Shown here: in pieces, positions 31,474 to 40,497 of the stretch
Layout: every line of letters begins with the position of its first letter
Numbering within the stretch: position 1 is the stretch's first letter
Assembly: GCF_001668575.1 (NCBI RefSeq)
Contig: NZ_LZMD01000046.1
Location: 1-64,000 of the forward strand
From: Mycobacterium sp. 1164985.4
Lineage (GTDB): Bacteria; Actinomycetota; Actinomycetes; Mycobacteriales; Mycobacteriaceae
Direction: 5' to 3'
DNA length: 64,000 bases
The notes under the pieces: model-generated
What the model saw: only the letters and a program-made list of their open reading frames with translations
The model's database searches: none
Told to the model about the DNA's origin: nothing
Made by a program: the position numbers and the translations under genes

Positions 31474-32418
31474 ATGGCCGGCAATTCGAAGCGCAGGGGC
31501 GCGGTCCGCAAACCGGGCACCAAGAAGGGGCCGACGGTCGGCTCGGGCGGTGTGCGCCGCCGCGGGCTCGAGGGCCGCGGCGCCACCCCTCCCGCGCACA
31601 TGCGTCCCAACCACCCGGCGGCCAAGCGCGCGGCGAAGGCCGCCAAATCGCAGGCGCGCCGGCAGACCAAGAAGACCGACGACACCGAGATCGTTCTCGG
31701 ACGCAATCCCGTCCTGGAATGCCTGCGCGCGCAAGTGCCCGCGACGGCGCTCTACGTCGCGCTGGGGGCAGAGGCCGACGAGCGGCTGACCGAGTCGGTG
31801 CAGATCGCCGCCGACGCGGGCATCTCGATTCTCGAGGTGCCGCGCCACGACCTCGACCGCATCGCCGCCAACGGGCTGCATCAGGGTGTGGCGCTGCAGA
31901 TTCCGCCCTATCAGTACGCCCACCCGGACGACCTGCTCTCGGCGGTGACCGCGGACGGCTCCTCGGCCCTACTGGTCGCGCTGGACAACATCTCCGATCC
32001 CCGCAACCTCGGTGCGATCGTGCGCTCGGTCGCCGCGTTCGGAGGCCACGGCGTCCTCATCCCGCAGCGCCGGTCGGCCTCGGTGACAGCGGTCGCGTGG
32101 CGCACCAGCGCGGGCGCAGCGGCGCGGCTGCCGGTGGCCAGGGCCACGAACCTGACTCGCACGCTGAAGAGTTGGGCCGACGCGGGCCTGCAGATCGTCG
32201 GGTTGGACGCCTACGGGGACACCACGGTCGACGAGCTGGACGGCTCCGGACCGATGGTTGTGGTGGTCGGCTCCGAGGGCAAGGGACTTTCCCGGCTGGT
32301 CCGCGAGACCTGCGACGCGGTGGTGTCCATTCCGATGGCGGGGCCGACCGAGTCGTTGAACGCGTCGGTGGCCGCGGGCGTCGTGCTCGCCGAGATCGCC
32401 CGCCAGCGCAGGAGCTAG
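31474..32418 (+). CDS. rlmB: 23S rRNA 2'-O-methyltransferase RlmB-like (SpoU/TrmH family)
   Basis: SAM-dependent SPOUT methyltransferase of 314 residues. A basic N-terminal extension (about 1-65, rich in Lys/Arg) is followed by a substrate-binding domain ([17 protein letters not shown]) and the knotted catalytic domain with [25 protein letters not shown] and [23 protein letters not shown]. The family usually methylates G2251 of 23S rRNA. It abuts cysS with no gap. Its TAG stop overlaps the stop of the convergent permease (shared CTAG). Confidence 0.92.
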   Translation: MAGNSKRRGAVRKPGTKKGPTVGSGGVRRRGLEGRGATPPAHMRPNHPAAKRAAKAAKSQARRQTKKTDDTEIVLGRNPVLECLRAQVPATALYVALGAEADERLTESVQIAADAGISILEVPRHDLDRIAANGLHQGVALQIPPYQYAHPDDLLSAVTADGSSALLVALDNISDPRNLGAIVRSVAAFGGHGVLIPQRRSASVTAVAWRTSAGAAARLPVARATNLTRTLKSWADAGLQIVGLDAYGDTTVDELDGSGPMVVVVGSEGKGLSRLVRETCDAVVSIPMAGPTESLNASVAAGVVLAEIARQRRS

Positions 32419-33653
32419 AGCCCGGACACCCGCAGTCCCAGCCACAGGCCGGTAACCGCCACAACCAATGTGGCCGGAACCGTGCACAGCCCGACCCGAC
32501 TGAATTCGGTTGCGTTTGTTGTCATCTCGCGGCGCACGACACTGCGCCACAGCAGGTTGGCCAGCGAACCGACGTAGGTCAGGTTCGGCCCGACGTTCAC
32601 CCCGATCAGCACCGCCAACACCGCGCCCGGCCCGGTCGCCGACACCAGCGGCAGCAGCACCAGAACCGCTGGCAGGTTGTTCACAATGTTCGACAGCACC
32701 GCCGCGACGGCAGCGATGCCCAGTAGGGCGAGCAGGCTCTGACCGTCGGGCAGCAGGCCACGCATCGCGGTGTCGAGACCGTTGACCATCACGGCGTCGA
32801 CCACCACGCCCAGGCACAGCACGAACACCAGGAACGGCACGTCCGCGGCGGCGGCGAGACGGGTCACGGTCGTATGGCCTCGCGCCAGGCTCCGCCCGCC
32901 GAGCACCAGCACTCCGCCCAGCGCCGCCCAGGCCGGCGAGAATCCGAGCATCGATGCGACAACGAAACCGCCCAGGGTCAACCCCAACACGACAAGCGGG
33001 AACACCGGTACGTGCACGGTCTCCTGCATCACCGGCTCAGGCGTGACCGACAGATCATGACGGAAAAGCCAACGCAGCAGCGCGAATTCGACGACGATCG
33101 CGGCCAGCCACGGCAGCGCCATGAGCCCCGCGAAGCCGAGGAACGAGACACCCGCCGCGGTGAACGCCAGAAGGTTGGTCAGATTCGATACCGGTAACAG
33201 CAGCGACGCGCTGTTGGCCAGGTGCGCTGTCGCATAGGCGTGTGGCCTGGCCGGCACCGACAGGATTCGGGCCGTCGCCAGCACCACCGGTGTCAGCAGA
33301 ACCACGGTCGCATCCAGGCTCAAGATCGCGGTCGTCGCCGAAGCGATCACGAACACCCCTGTGAGTAAACGACTCTGGCTGCCGTCGGCGGCACGCGCCA
33401 TCGCCGCGCCCGCTGCGCGGAACACCCCTTCGTCCGCGCACAGCCGCGCCAGCACCAGCACCATCGCCAGAAAGCCGACCACAGGCAACAGTCGCCCAAC
33501 CTCATCCGCCGCCTCACGCGGCGACACCACGTCGGCCGCGATCAGCAGCATCGCCACCGGCACGGCGACGACCGCCTCCGGCCACCTGTGCGGGCGGGCC
33601 ACCGCGAAGACCAGCACCACCGCCAGCGCAGCCGCGGACGCAATCAGCTCCAT
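32415..33653 (-). CDS. ArsB/SLC13-type permease (ArsB2-like)
   Basis: A 412-residue polytopic protein of the ion transporter superfamily with about eleven predicted helices. Typical motifs include [33 protein letters not shown], a second half [15 protein letters not shown] and [19 protein letters not shown]. It corresponds to the gene called arsB2 (Rv3578) in M. tuberculosis. Arsenite export is only a family-level guess because no arsR or arsC is adjacent. The ATG at 33653 overlaps the stop of the MBL-fold gene upstream; a GTG at 33671 is possible. Confidence 0.87.
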   Translation of the reverse strand: MELIASAAALAVVLVFAVARPHRWPEAVVAVPVAMLLIAADVVSPREAADEVGRLLPVVGFLAMVLVLARLCADEGVFRAAGAAMARAADGSQSRLLTGVFVIASATTAILSLDATVVLLTPVVLATARILSVPARPHAYATAHLANSASLLLPVSNLTNLLAFTAAGVSFLGFAGLMALPWLAAIVVEFALLRWLFRHDLSVTPEPVMQETVHVPVFPLVVLGLTLGGFVVASMLGFSPAWAALGGVLVLGGRSLARGHTTVTRLAAAADVPFLVFVLCLGVVVDAVMVNGLDTAMRGLLPDGQSLLALLGIAAVAAVLSNIVNNLPAVLVLLPLVSATGPGAVLAVLIGVNVGPNLTYVGSLANLLWRSVVRREMTTNATEFSRVGLCTVPATLVVAVTGLWLGLRVSGL

Positions 33654-34564
33654 GGGTCGGCGGGTTGCCACAGCGTGGGCAGGTGCAGAGCGACACCGTC
33701 GTCGCCGGCCAGCCGCGACAGCACCCGCATCGAAACGTCGAGATCGTCTGCGGCGTAGGGGAGCGCGCGCAGCGGCTCGTGGAGCGGACGGAAGAAGTCA
33801 TCCCAGTGGATGAGCACCACGCGGCGAGCTCCGACGGTGCGCACGGTCTCGCGCCAGTAGTCCTCCAGGTAGCGCTCCGGTTGCAATCCGAGCTGGCCGA
33901 CCCCGAGGTACACGACGTCGGCTTGCTGGCCGGCCAGCGCGCCGGGGGCGAATCCCGCGCTGCCGACGATCAGCAGACTTTCACCCGACGGCCGGTGATG
34001 CACCAGCGTCGACCACGCCTCACCGCACCGGTATGCCGACACCTTGACCGGCGGCACGACCGGGCTGGTGATCACACCCGGAAACCGGTCGGGCGGACAG
34101 TGATTCCCCTCGAAGAGCGTGACGTCGTAGGAACCGAGCGCGACGGGCACGCCAGGGCGGGCGACCACCAGGCGGTCCTCCGGCAGGCGATGGCCGCGGC
34201 CGACCTGGGCGGCCGACCGCCCGCCGACGATGCGCGCGCCCGTGCGTTCAGCCACCACCGCGCTGTCCATCGCGTGGTCGTAATGAGTGTGCACGGGCAG
34301 GACGGCTTGCAGCCGGTCGATTCGGAGGCGGGCGAGGCACCCGTCGATGCGCGGCTCCGATGGCGACAGCCGCCGCAGCCCGACCTGGCGCAGGCTGGGC
34401 CGGGAGAAGAAGCCATCGGTCAAGATCGCCGATTCGCCGTCGTCGATGTGCAGTGTGGTGACGCCCGCCCAGGTGACCGTGACCGGGGCGCCGGCTGTCG
34501 CCGGCGGTGCGTCGAAGTAGCGCTCGTAATCCGTCAGATCCGGGCGGCCGAGCTTGAGACGCAT
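33644..34564 (-). CDS. MBL-fold metallohydrolase (Rv3577-like)
   Basis: A 306-residue metallo-beta-lactamase-fold protein with the metal motif HTHYDHAMD, later His residues in EGNHCPPD and a final LIHWDDFF. The fold resembles UlaG/NAPE-PLD-like hydrolases; the substrate is unknown. It overlaps the permease downstream by 10 nt, so the two are probably one operon. It is divergent from the FhuF-like gene, leaving only 59 bp for both promoters. Confidence 0.87.
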   Translation of the reverse strand: MRLKLGRPDLTDYERYFDAPPATAGAPVTVTWAGVTTLHIDDGESAILTDGFFSRPSLRQVGLRRLSPSEPRIDGCLARLRIDRLQAVLPVHTHYDHAMDSAVVAERTGARIVGGRSAAQVGRGHRLPEDRLVVARPGVPVALGSYDVTLFEGNHCPPDRFPGVITSPVVPPVKVSAYRCGEAWSTLVHHRPSGESLLIVGSAGFAPGALAGQQADVVYLGVGQLGLQPERYLEDYWRETVRTVGARRVVLIHWDDFFRPLHEPLRALPYAADDLDVSMRVLSRLAGDDGVALHLPTLWQPADPWS

Positions 34565-34623
34565 GGCGCCAAGCTTAGGTGCGGCCGCGGCGGGGCAGTT
34601 CTGCTCCGATACTTTGTGACCCG

Positions 34624-35277
34624 GTGAGGATCGACGGCGAGCTGGACGACATCGCCCGCTACGGCGGGTTCTTCGCCATCTCCCACGGATCCGCCGGCCC
34701 CGGTTGGCGGCCGGTCAGCGATTGTTACGCCGACGGCTATCAGGACCTCATCGACACGACGGCGGCCCGCTACCGCACACGAGACAGGCGCGTCGCCGCG
34801 TCTATGGTCCAGATGAGCCACGCGTCGCGGTTGTGGTCGCCGGTGCTCGCCTGCGCCCTCGCGCACGGCGTGGTGCCCGAACTCGTAGGACTGCAACGGG
34901 CAAACGGCAGTGCGGAGCTGAGATTGGCTGTGCCGGCGGGTATCCGGGTGACAGGGGATCTCCCGGCTGCGCTGTACCGCACCGTGGTGCAGGACCACCT
35001 CGAGGTGTTGGCCGAAGGGCTGCGGGTCAAGGTCGCGACCGGACTGCTGTACGGCAACATCGCGTCGGCGTTGGTGGCCGCGACCCGAGCGCTTTACTCG
35101 GTGCGGCCCGAACTTCGCGATGAGGCGACGCGCCTGGCGCGGGAGTTGCTGCAGACCGGCAGGCTGGCCGGGACCGGGAGTGTCAAGCACAACTTGGCTT
35201 TTCGCCGCAACAGCTGCTGCCTCTACTACCGGATCGCCGACGGCGCGAAATGCGCGGACTGCGCGCTGCTCACGTGA
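34624..35277 (+). CDS. FhuF-like (2Fe-2S) ferric iron reductase family protein
   Basis: A 217-residue protein whose C-terminus carries the FhuF-type cysteine cluster: SCCLYYRIADGAKCADC (a CC...CxxC arrangement that binds a 2Fe-2S cluster). The family reduces ferric siderophores in the cytoplasm to free iron. No siderophore genes are adjacent. The GTG at 34624 follows TACTTT (34610-34615) by 8 nt with no ribosome-binding site, consistent with a leaderless mRNA; an in-frame start at 34579 is the alternative. Its 3' end overlaps pxpA on the other strand by 8 nt. Confidence 0.82.
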   Translation: MRIDGELDDIARYGGFFAISHGSAGPGWRPVSDCYADGYQDLIDTTAARYRTRDRRVAASMVQMSHASRLWSPVLACALAHGVVPELVGLQRANGSAELRLAVPAGIRVTGDLPAALYRTVVQDHLEVLAEGLRVKVATGLLYGNIASALVAATRALYSVRPELRDEATRLARELLQTGRLAGTGSVKHNLAFRRNSCCLYYRIADGAKCADCALLT

Positions 35278-36028
35278 ACGGGTTGATGTCGACGCCCTCG
35301 TGCTGCAGCCGGTCCCGCACCACCGTGGCGATCTGCACGGCCCCCGGCGAATCACCGTGCACACAGATCGAATCGACGGTGATCGGGATGGTCGAGCCGT
35401 CGACCGCGTCGACCCGGCCCGACAACACCATCGACGCGATCCGGTCGGCGATCACGTCGGTGTCGTGCAGGACGGCGCCGCGCTGGCGACGGTCCACCAG
35501 CCGGCCGTCCGGCCGATACGCCCGGTCGGCGAACGCCTCCGGCACGATGCGCAGTCCGAGTTCTTCGGCCTCGCGGAAGAATGCCGATCCCGCCAGCCCG
35601 AGCACGGGAAGGCCGGGATCGACGGCGTGCACGGCTTCGGCGACGGCGCGGGCCTGATCGGTGTTGGTCACGATCGCGAAGTACAGCGCCCCATGGGGTT
35701 TGACGTATCTGACGTCGGTCCCGGCCGCGTGGGCCACCGCCTGGAGCGCGCCGATCTGGTAGATGACGTCGGCCTTGAGATCCTCTGGCGTCGCGTCGAT
35801 GAACCGCCTTCCGAAGCCGGCGAGGTCGCGATAGCTCACCTGCGCTCCGATCCTCACGTCACGTTCGGCGGCGGCCCGACACGTCCGCAACAGCAGCGCC
35901 GGGTCGCCTGCGTGGAAGCCGCACGCTACGTTGGCGCTCGTCACGATGTCGAGCATGGCCTCGTCGTCACCCAGGCGCCACACCCCGAAACCCTCGCCGA
36001 GGTCGGCATTCACATCGATGGTTCTCAC
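35270..36028 (-). CDS. pxpA: LamB/YcsF family protein (5-oxoprolinase subunit A, PxpA)
   Basis: A 252-residue protein with the family signature TIDVNADLGEGFGVW, ANVACGFHAGD, GAQVSYRDLAGFGRR, VKPHGALY, EAFADRAYRPDGRLV and VHGDSPGA. PxpA works with PxpB and PxpC to hydrolyse 5-oxoproline using ATP in bacteria; neither partner is encoded in this window. The GTG start overlaps the bluB stop (GTGA). An in-frame extension to 36238 lies inside bluB and is rejected. Confidence 0.9.
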   Translation of the reverse strand: MRTIDVNADLGEGFGVWRLGDDEAMLDIVTSANVACGFHAGDPALLLRTCRAAAERDVRIGAQVSYRDLAGFGRRFIDATPEDLKADVIYQIGALQAVAHAAGTDVRYVKPHGALYFAIVTNTDQARAVAEAVHAVDPGLPVLGLAGSAFFREAEELGLRIVPEAFADRAYRPDGRLVDRRQRGAVLHDTDVIADRIASMVLSGRVDAVDGSTIPITVDSICVHGDSPGAVQIATVVRDRLQHEGVDINPFT

Positions 36029-36696
36029 GACGGCAGCCCCGCTGAAGTGGTATCGGGCCAACGGTTTTCGGCGACGAATTCGGTGAGTGGCCGACCGATC
36101 GTCCATTCGTCGATCTCCAGCTGGGGGCGATCCGGGAAGTCGGGCACCGGGCCGAGGCACAGAATCGCAACGGGCTCGGCCCCGTCCGGCATGTGCAGCA
36201 ATTCCGCGAGCCTTCCGGGTTCGAATATCGACACCCACCCCATGCCCAGGCCCTCGGCACGCGCGGCGAGCCAGAGGTTCTGTATCGCGCAGGAGACCGA
36301 CGCCAGGTCCATGTGCGGGAGTGTGCGGCGTCCGAACACATGCTGCTGGCGACCGTCGCCGAGTGCGACGACGAGAAGTTCGGCGCAGTCGGATATTCCT
36401 TCGACCTTGAGCGCCAGGAATTCCTCGCCGCGTGGCCCCAACGCCTCGGCGGTGCGCACGCGTTCGTCGTCGACGAGATCGCGGATGCGTCGCCGCAACT
36501 CACCGTCGGTGATCCGAATGAACCGCCAAGGTTGCATCAGCCCGACGCTCGGCGCTGCGTGTGCGGCCTGCAGCAGCCGGGCGAGCACGTCCTCGGGCAC
36601 CACCGCGCCGGACACGAACCGGCGCATGTCGCGGCGCTCGGCGATCACCCGGTACACCGCGCGGCGTTCCTCGACGTCGAACGCGTGCTGGTTCAC
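36025..36696 (-). CDS. bluB: 5,6-dimethylbenzimidazole synthase BluB
   Basis: Flavin-destructase that converts reduced FMN and O2 to 5,6-dimethylbenzimidazole, the lower ligand of cobalamin. The 223-residue nitroreductase-fold protein shows RRDMRRFVSGAVVPEDVL, AAHAAPSVGLMQPWRFI, ASVSCAIQNLWLAARAEGLGMGWVSIF and the terminal PLTEFVAENRWP, matching BluB rather than a generic nitroreductase. It forms an overlapping pair with pxpA. It adds to the cobalamin theme of the window, along with the riboswitch-controlled cobalt transporter; no riboswitch is visible before bluB. Confidence 0.9.
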   Translation of the reverse strand: MNQHAFDVEERRAVYRVIAERRDMRRFVSGAVVPEDVLARLLQAAHAAPSVGLMQPWRFIRITDGELRRRIRDLVDDERVRTAEALGPRGEEFLALKVEGISDCAELLVVALGDGRQQHVFGRRTLPHMDLASVSCAIQNLWLAARAEGLGMGWVSIFEPGRLAELLHMPDGAEPVAILCLGPVPDFPDRPQLEIDEWTIGRPLTEFVAENRWPDTTSAGLPS

Positions 36697-36758
36697 GCGG
36701 CCAGCTTAGGCGTCCGGGGTCGGCCGAACGCGGTGGCGGCACGGTCGAGTCAGCAGGC

Positions 36759-36783
36759 ATTAATGGAAACGGTTATCGTTATC
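36759..36783 (+). promoter_or_regulatory. Zur-like operator overlapping the zinc transporter promoter
   Basis: TTAATGGAAACGGTTATCGT followed by TATC shows an AACG/CGTT core inverted repeat and resembles mycobacterial Zur boxes, which are AT-rich imperfect palindromes in this spacing. TATCGT at 36774-36779 fits a -10 element, placing the transcription start at or next to the GTG at 36787. Zinc-bound Zur would therefore block RNA polymerase directly. The match is by eye. Confidence 0.6.
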
Positions 36784-36786
36784 GCT

Positions 36787-37716
36787 GTGAAGCCACCCCG
36801 GATCGCCCGCACGATCGTCGCCGGTCTGGTGCTTGTCGCGCCCATCGGCGTCGCGGCATGCGCCGGCGATGAGGATCGGTCCCAGGAGACCAGCGGCGAT
36901 CCGTGTCCCGTGCGGCCGGTCGACGTCGTCGTCAGCGTGGACCAGTGGGGCGGCATCGTCTCCCAGCTGGGCGGCGCCTGCGCGAACGTCGACACCGTGC
37001 TGGCCGGCTCGTCGGTCGACCCCCACGACTTCGAACCCGCACCCTCGGATGCCGCCAAGTTCGAGGGCGTTCAACTGGTGGTCCTCAACGGGGGGCACTA
37101 CGACGAGTGGGCGGCCAAGCTCGCCGCCAGCACCGCGCCGGATGCGCCGGTCGTGTCGGCGCTCGGTGCCGAGCGGGGGGGTGACGTGAACCCGCATGCC
37201 TGGTACGACCCGGCAGCGGTGACCGCGCTCGCGGACGCGGTCACCGCGCGACTGCGTCAACTGGCACCGGAGGCGGCGGGGTACTTCGACGACCGTCGTG
37301 ACGTGCTCGCGAGAAACCTCGAGCCGTACCATGAGCTCATCGATTCCCTGAAGGCCAAAGCGTCCGGCAAGAGCTACGCGGCGACCGAGACCTCGTTCGA
37401 CGACATGGGCGCGGCGCTCGGTCTGGCCGACCGCACCCCGCGCGGCTATCAGATCGCATCCTCCAACGATTCCGAACCGTCGCCCGCCGACCTCGACACG
37501 TTCCTTCGACTGCTGGCCGATCGTGGCGTGGACGTCCTGATCTACAACGTGCAGACTGAAGGCGCTGTGCCGCAACAGCTTCGGGCGGCAGCTGATCAAT
37601 CGGGGGTCCCGGTGGTCGAGATCACCGAAACCCTGCCGCCGGATGCCGATTCGTTCGAGAGCTGGCAGGTGAACCAGTTGGTCGCGCTCGGCGAGGCCCT
37701 CGGTGTCGGAACCTGA
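36787..37716 (+). CDS. zinc ABC transporter substrate-binding lipoprotein (ZnuA/AztC-like)
   Basis: A 309-residue cluster A-I metal-binding lipoprotein. The signal sequence ends in a lipobox (GVAAC, Cys25). Candidate metal ligands are His in SSVDPHDFEPAPSDA, His in NPHAWYDP, Glu in YAATETSF and Asp/Glu near the C-terminus. The family captures Zn or Mn outside the membrane for the permease. The GTG at 36787 is chosen as a leaderless start after the Zur-like operator; an in-frame extension into bluB antisense is rejected. The ATPase gene overlaps its 3' end by 14 nt. Confidence 0.9.
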   Translation: MKPPRIARTIVAGLVLVAPIGVAACAGDEDRSQETSGDPCPVRPVDVVVSVDQWGGIVSQLGGACANVDTVLAGSSVDPHDFEPAPSDAAKFEGVQLVVLNGGHYDEWAAKLAASTAPDAPVVSALGAERGGDVNPHAWYDPAAVTALADAVTARLRQLAPEAAGYFDDRRDVLARNLEPYHELIDSLKAKASGKSYAATETSFDDMGAALGLADRTPRGYQIASSNDSEPSPADLDTFLRLLADRGVDVLIYNVQTEGAVPQQLRAAADQSGVPVVEITETLPPDADSFESWQVNQLVALGEALGVGT

Positions 37717-38494
37717 CGTGTCACCCGGCGCCGAACAGGCGGCGCTGACTTTCGAAGACGTCAGCGCGGCCCGCGGCGGCCGGTTGATCTGGTCGGAGGC
37801 GACGTTCGAGGTGCCCGCCGGCGGCATCGTCGCGGTCATCGGATCCAACGGCGCCGGCAAGACGACGTTGCTGCAGATCGTGCTCGGGCTCGTTCCACCG
37901 GCATCCGGACATGTCCGCGTCTTCGGCGAGCCGGCCGGTGCGCTGAACAAGTCGATCGGTTACGTGCCGCAGAACTACGCGTCGGCCTCGGGTGAGGCGA
38001 TCCGTGCGCGCGATGCGGTGATGCTTGGCCTCATCGGACACCGGTGGGGCTTTCGTTGGCCGAGCCGCGAGGACAACGAGCGCGTGGACCGGGTGCTCAC
38101 CGCCGTCGACGCGACGGCGGTGGCGGACAAGCGGCTGTCACAACTGTCCGGTGGTCAGCGCCAGCGGGTCGCGCTGGCCGAGGCGCTGGTCTCCAAACCG
38201 CGCATGCTGATTCTCGACGAGCCACTCGCCGCGCTCGATCTGCGCAGCCAGCGCGAGATCGTCGCCGTGCTCGACCGGATCAGGAAGGAGTTCGGGGTGA
38301 CGATCCTCGTCGTCGCGCACGACCTCAACCCGCTACTGGGCGTACTGACCAGCGCCATCTATCTGCTCGACGGGCACGCGCACTTCGACGCCTTCGACGG
38401 TGTCGTCGACGAGGAACTGCTGAGCCACCTCTACGGCACCCGGGTCGAAGTCGTGCACACACCGCAGGGCGAGCTGTACATGCGGAGGACGTGA
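37703..38494 (+). CDS. zinc ABC transporter ATP-binding protein
   Basis: A 263-residue ABC ATPase with Walker A GSNGAGKTT (47-55), Q-loop VPQNYAS, signature LSGGQRQRVALAEAL, Walker B MLILDEPLAALD and H-loop VVAHD. It powers import of the metal delivered by the upstream lipoprotein. The GTG start lies within the 3' end of the lipoprotein gene and the stop overlaps the permease ATG, so the three genes form one operon. Confidence 0.92.
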   Translation: MSEPDVSPGAEQAALTFEDVSAARGGRLIWSEATFEVPAGGIVAVIGSNGAGKTTLLQIVLGLVPPASGHVRVFGEPAGALNKSIGYVPQNYASASGEAIRARDAVMLGLIGHRWGFRWPSREDNERVDRVLTAVDATAVADKRLSQLSGGQRQRVALAEALVSKPRMLILDEPLAALDLRSQREIVAVLDRIRKEFGVTILVVAHDLNPLLGVLTSAIYLLDGHAHFDAFDGVVDEELLSHLYGTRVEVVHTPQGELYMRRT

Positions 38495-39360
38495 TGAACA
38501 CGAGCATCGTCGCGCTTGGCTACCAGGAGAACTGGTTTCAGATCATGACGTCCGCATTCATGCGCAACGCCTTGATCGGCGGCACGATCGTCGCGCTCGC
38601 AGCCGGGCTCATCGGCTACTTCGTCGTCGTGCGCAATACGGCGTTCGCCGCGCACGCGCTCGCCCACATCGGGCTGCCGGGGGCGACCGGCGCGGTGCTG
38701 GTCGGCGTCCCCGTCGGGGTCGGGCTGGGGGTGTTCTGCATCGGCGGGGCCCTGGTGATCGGTGCGCTGGGCCGCCGGGCGGCCGACCGCGAAGTGGCCA
38801 CGGGAACCGTCCTGGCGATGGCGACCGGACTCGGGCTGTTCTTCAATTCGATGGCGACCAAGAGTTCGAGCACGATGACCAACGTGCTGTTCGGCAACCT
38901 CCTCGCGATCTCCCGCCAGCAGATCACGATGTTCGCGGTGCTGCTCGCGGTGCTGGCGCTCTGCATCGCGGTGATCTATCGGCCGCTGCTGTTCACCTCG
39001 GTCAACGCGCAGGTGGCCGACGCGAAGGGAGTGCCGGTGCGCGCCCTGTCGGTGGCGTTCATGGCGCTGCTCGGGCTGGCGGTGACGATGGCGGTGCAGG
39101 CGGTCGGAACGCTGCTGCTGTTCGCGCTGGTGGTCACCCCGGCGGCCGCGGCGATCATGCTGACCCCGCGACCAGGTAGCGCGATCGCCTTGTCCACCGG
39201 GTTCAGCCTGGCCGCGGTGTGGGCGGGTCTCGGGCTGTCGGCGATGTTCAACGCGCCGCCCAGCTTCGTCATCGTCACGGTCGCGTGCAGCGTCTGGGCC
39301 GTGGTGTGGGCCGGGCAGCGAGGCCTGAGGCAAACCGCCGATCGGGTGCTGGTCACCTAG
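38494..39360 (+). CDS. zinc ABC transporter permease
   Basis: A 288-residue permease of the ABC-3 (ZnuB) family with about eight helices. The N-terminus MTSAFMRNALIGGTIVALAAGLIGYFVVVRNTAFAAHAL is followed by HIGLPGATGAVLVG (EAA-like), AKGVPVRALS and AVGTLLLFALVVTPAAAA. The ATG overlaps the ATPase stop (ATGA). A longer in-frame reading lies within the ATPase gene and is rejected. Regulation is probably by Zur from the operator before the lipoprotein gene. Confidence 0.92.
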   Translation: MNTSIVALGYQENWFQIMTSAFMRNALIGGTIVALAAGLIGYFVVVRNTAFAAHALAHIGLPGATGAVLVGVPVGVGLGVFCIGGALVIGALGRRAADREVATGTVLAMATGLGLFFNSMATKSSSTMTNVLFGNLLAISRQQITMFAVLLAVLALCIAVIYRPLLFTSVNAQVADAKGVPVRALSVAFMALLGLAVTMAVQAVGTLLLFALVVTPAAAAIMLTPRPGSAIALSTGFSLAAVWAGLGLSAMFNAPPSFVIVTVACSVWAVVWAGQRGLRQTADRVLVT

Positions 39361-39392
39361 GCTTCAGGCGCGGTCGGCTACCCTCACGGAGC

Positions 39393-40493
39393 ATGCCGAG
39401 GAGTCCCACGCCGCGACGGCGTGCCACGCTGGCTTCTCTGGCCGCCGAGCTGAAGGTCTCGCGCACCACGATCTCCAATGCCTACAACCGCCCGGACCAG
39501 TTGTCGGCGGAACTTCGCGAGCAGGTTCTCGCCACCGCCAAGCGGCTGGGCTACCCCGGGCCGGACCCGGTGGCGCGCTCATTGCGGACCCGCAGGGCCG
39601 GCGCGGTCGGACTGATGATCACCGAACCGCTCAACTACTCGTTCAGCGATCCGGCCGCGCTGGACTTCGTCGCGGGCCTGGCCGAATCGTGTGAAGAGGC
39701 CGGGCAGGGGCTGCTGCTCGTGGCGATCGGACCCAAGCGCAGCGTCAGCGACGGCACCGGGGCGATCCTCGCCGCCGGGGTCGACGGTTTCGCGGTCTAC
39801 TCGGCCTCCGACGACGATCCGTATCTGGCGATCGTCCAGCAGCGGCACCTCCCGATGGTGGTGGTCGACCAGCCCAAGGACGTGCCGGGTGCCTCGCGGG
39901 TGTGCATCGACGACCGCGGTGCCATGCGCCGGCTCGCCGAACACGTTGTGCAACTGGGCCATCGGGAGATCGGCGTGCTGACGATGAGGCTGGGGCGCGA
40001 GCGGCCGGAGGGTGGGCCCGGGCCGACGGTCGCCGATCCCGAACGGCTGCAGACCCCGCACTTTCACGTGCAACGCGAACGCATCGCAGGGGTGCGCGAT
40101 GCGATGAGCGCGGCCGGGCTCGACCCGGAATCGCTGACCGTGGTGGAGAGCTACGAGCACCTGCCCACCTCGGGCGGGGAGGCCGCCGAGGTCGCCTTGG
40201 CCGCCAACCCCCGGCTGACCGCTTTGATGTGCACGGCGGACGTGCTGGCGCTCTCGGCGATGGATTACTTACGGGCACACGGCATTTACGTGCCCGGGCA
40301 GATGACGGTCACCGGCTTCGACGGAGTGCCCGAGGCGTTGCGGCGCGGCCTGGCCACCGTCATTCAACCGAGCATCGAGAAGGGACGGCGGGCGGGACGG
40401 CTGCTGCACCATCCGCCGCGATCGGGTTTGCCGGTGGTAGAAGTACTCGACACCGAGGTGGTCCGGGGCCGCACGGCGGGTCCGCCCGCCTAG
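39393..40493 (+). CDS. LacI family transcriptional regulator (Rv3575c-like)
   Basis: A 366-residue regulator with an N-terminal LacI helix-turn-helix (TLASLAAELKVSRTTISNAYNRPDQLS) and a periplasmic-binding-protein-like sensor domain (AVGLMITEPLNYSFSDP, GFAVYSASDDDPYL, VTGFDGVPEALRRG). It corresponds to Rv3575c of M. tuberculosis. No sugar operon is adjacent; it lies 33 nt after the zinc permease on the same strand and is convergent with otsB, 4 nt away. The ligand is unknown, and proximity to otsB suggests carbohydrate control only weakly. Confidence 0.9.
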   Translation: MPRSPTPRRRATLASLAAELKVSRTTISNAYNRPDQLSAELREQVLATAKRLGYPGPDPVARSLRTRRAGAVGLMITEPLNYSFSDPAALDFVAGLAESCEEAGQGLLLVAIGPKRSVSDGTGAILAAGVDGFAVYSASDDDPYLAIVQQRHLPMVVVDQPKDVPGASRVCIDDRGAMRRLAEHVVQLGHREIGVLTMRLGRERPEGGPGPTVADPERLQTPHFHVQRERIAGVRDAMSAAGLDPESLTVVESYEHLPTSGGEAAEVALAANPRLTALMCTADVLALSAMDYLRAHGIYVPGQMTVTGFDGVPEALRRGLATVIQPSIEKGRRAGRLLHHPPRSGLPVVEVLDTEVVRGRTAGPPA

Positions 40494-40497
40494 ATCG

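Noticed and set aside
36193..36786. N-terminal extension of the zinc-binding lipoprotein by about 200 residues
   Set aside because: It runs antisense through bluB and would bury the signal peptide and lipobox that start just after GTG 36787.
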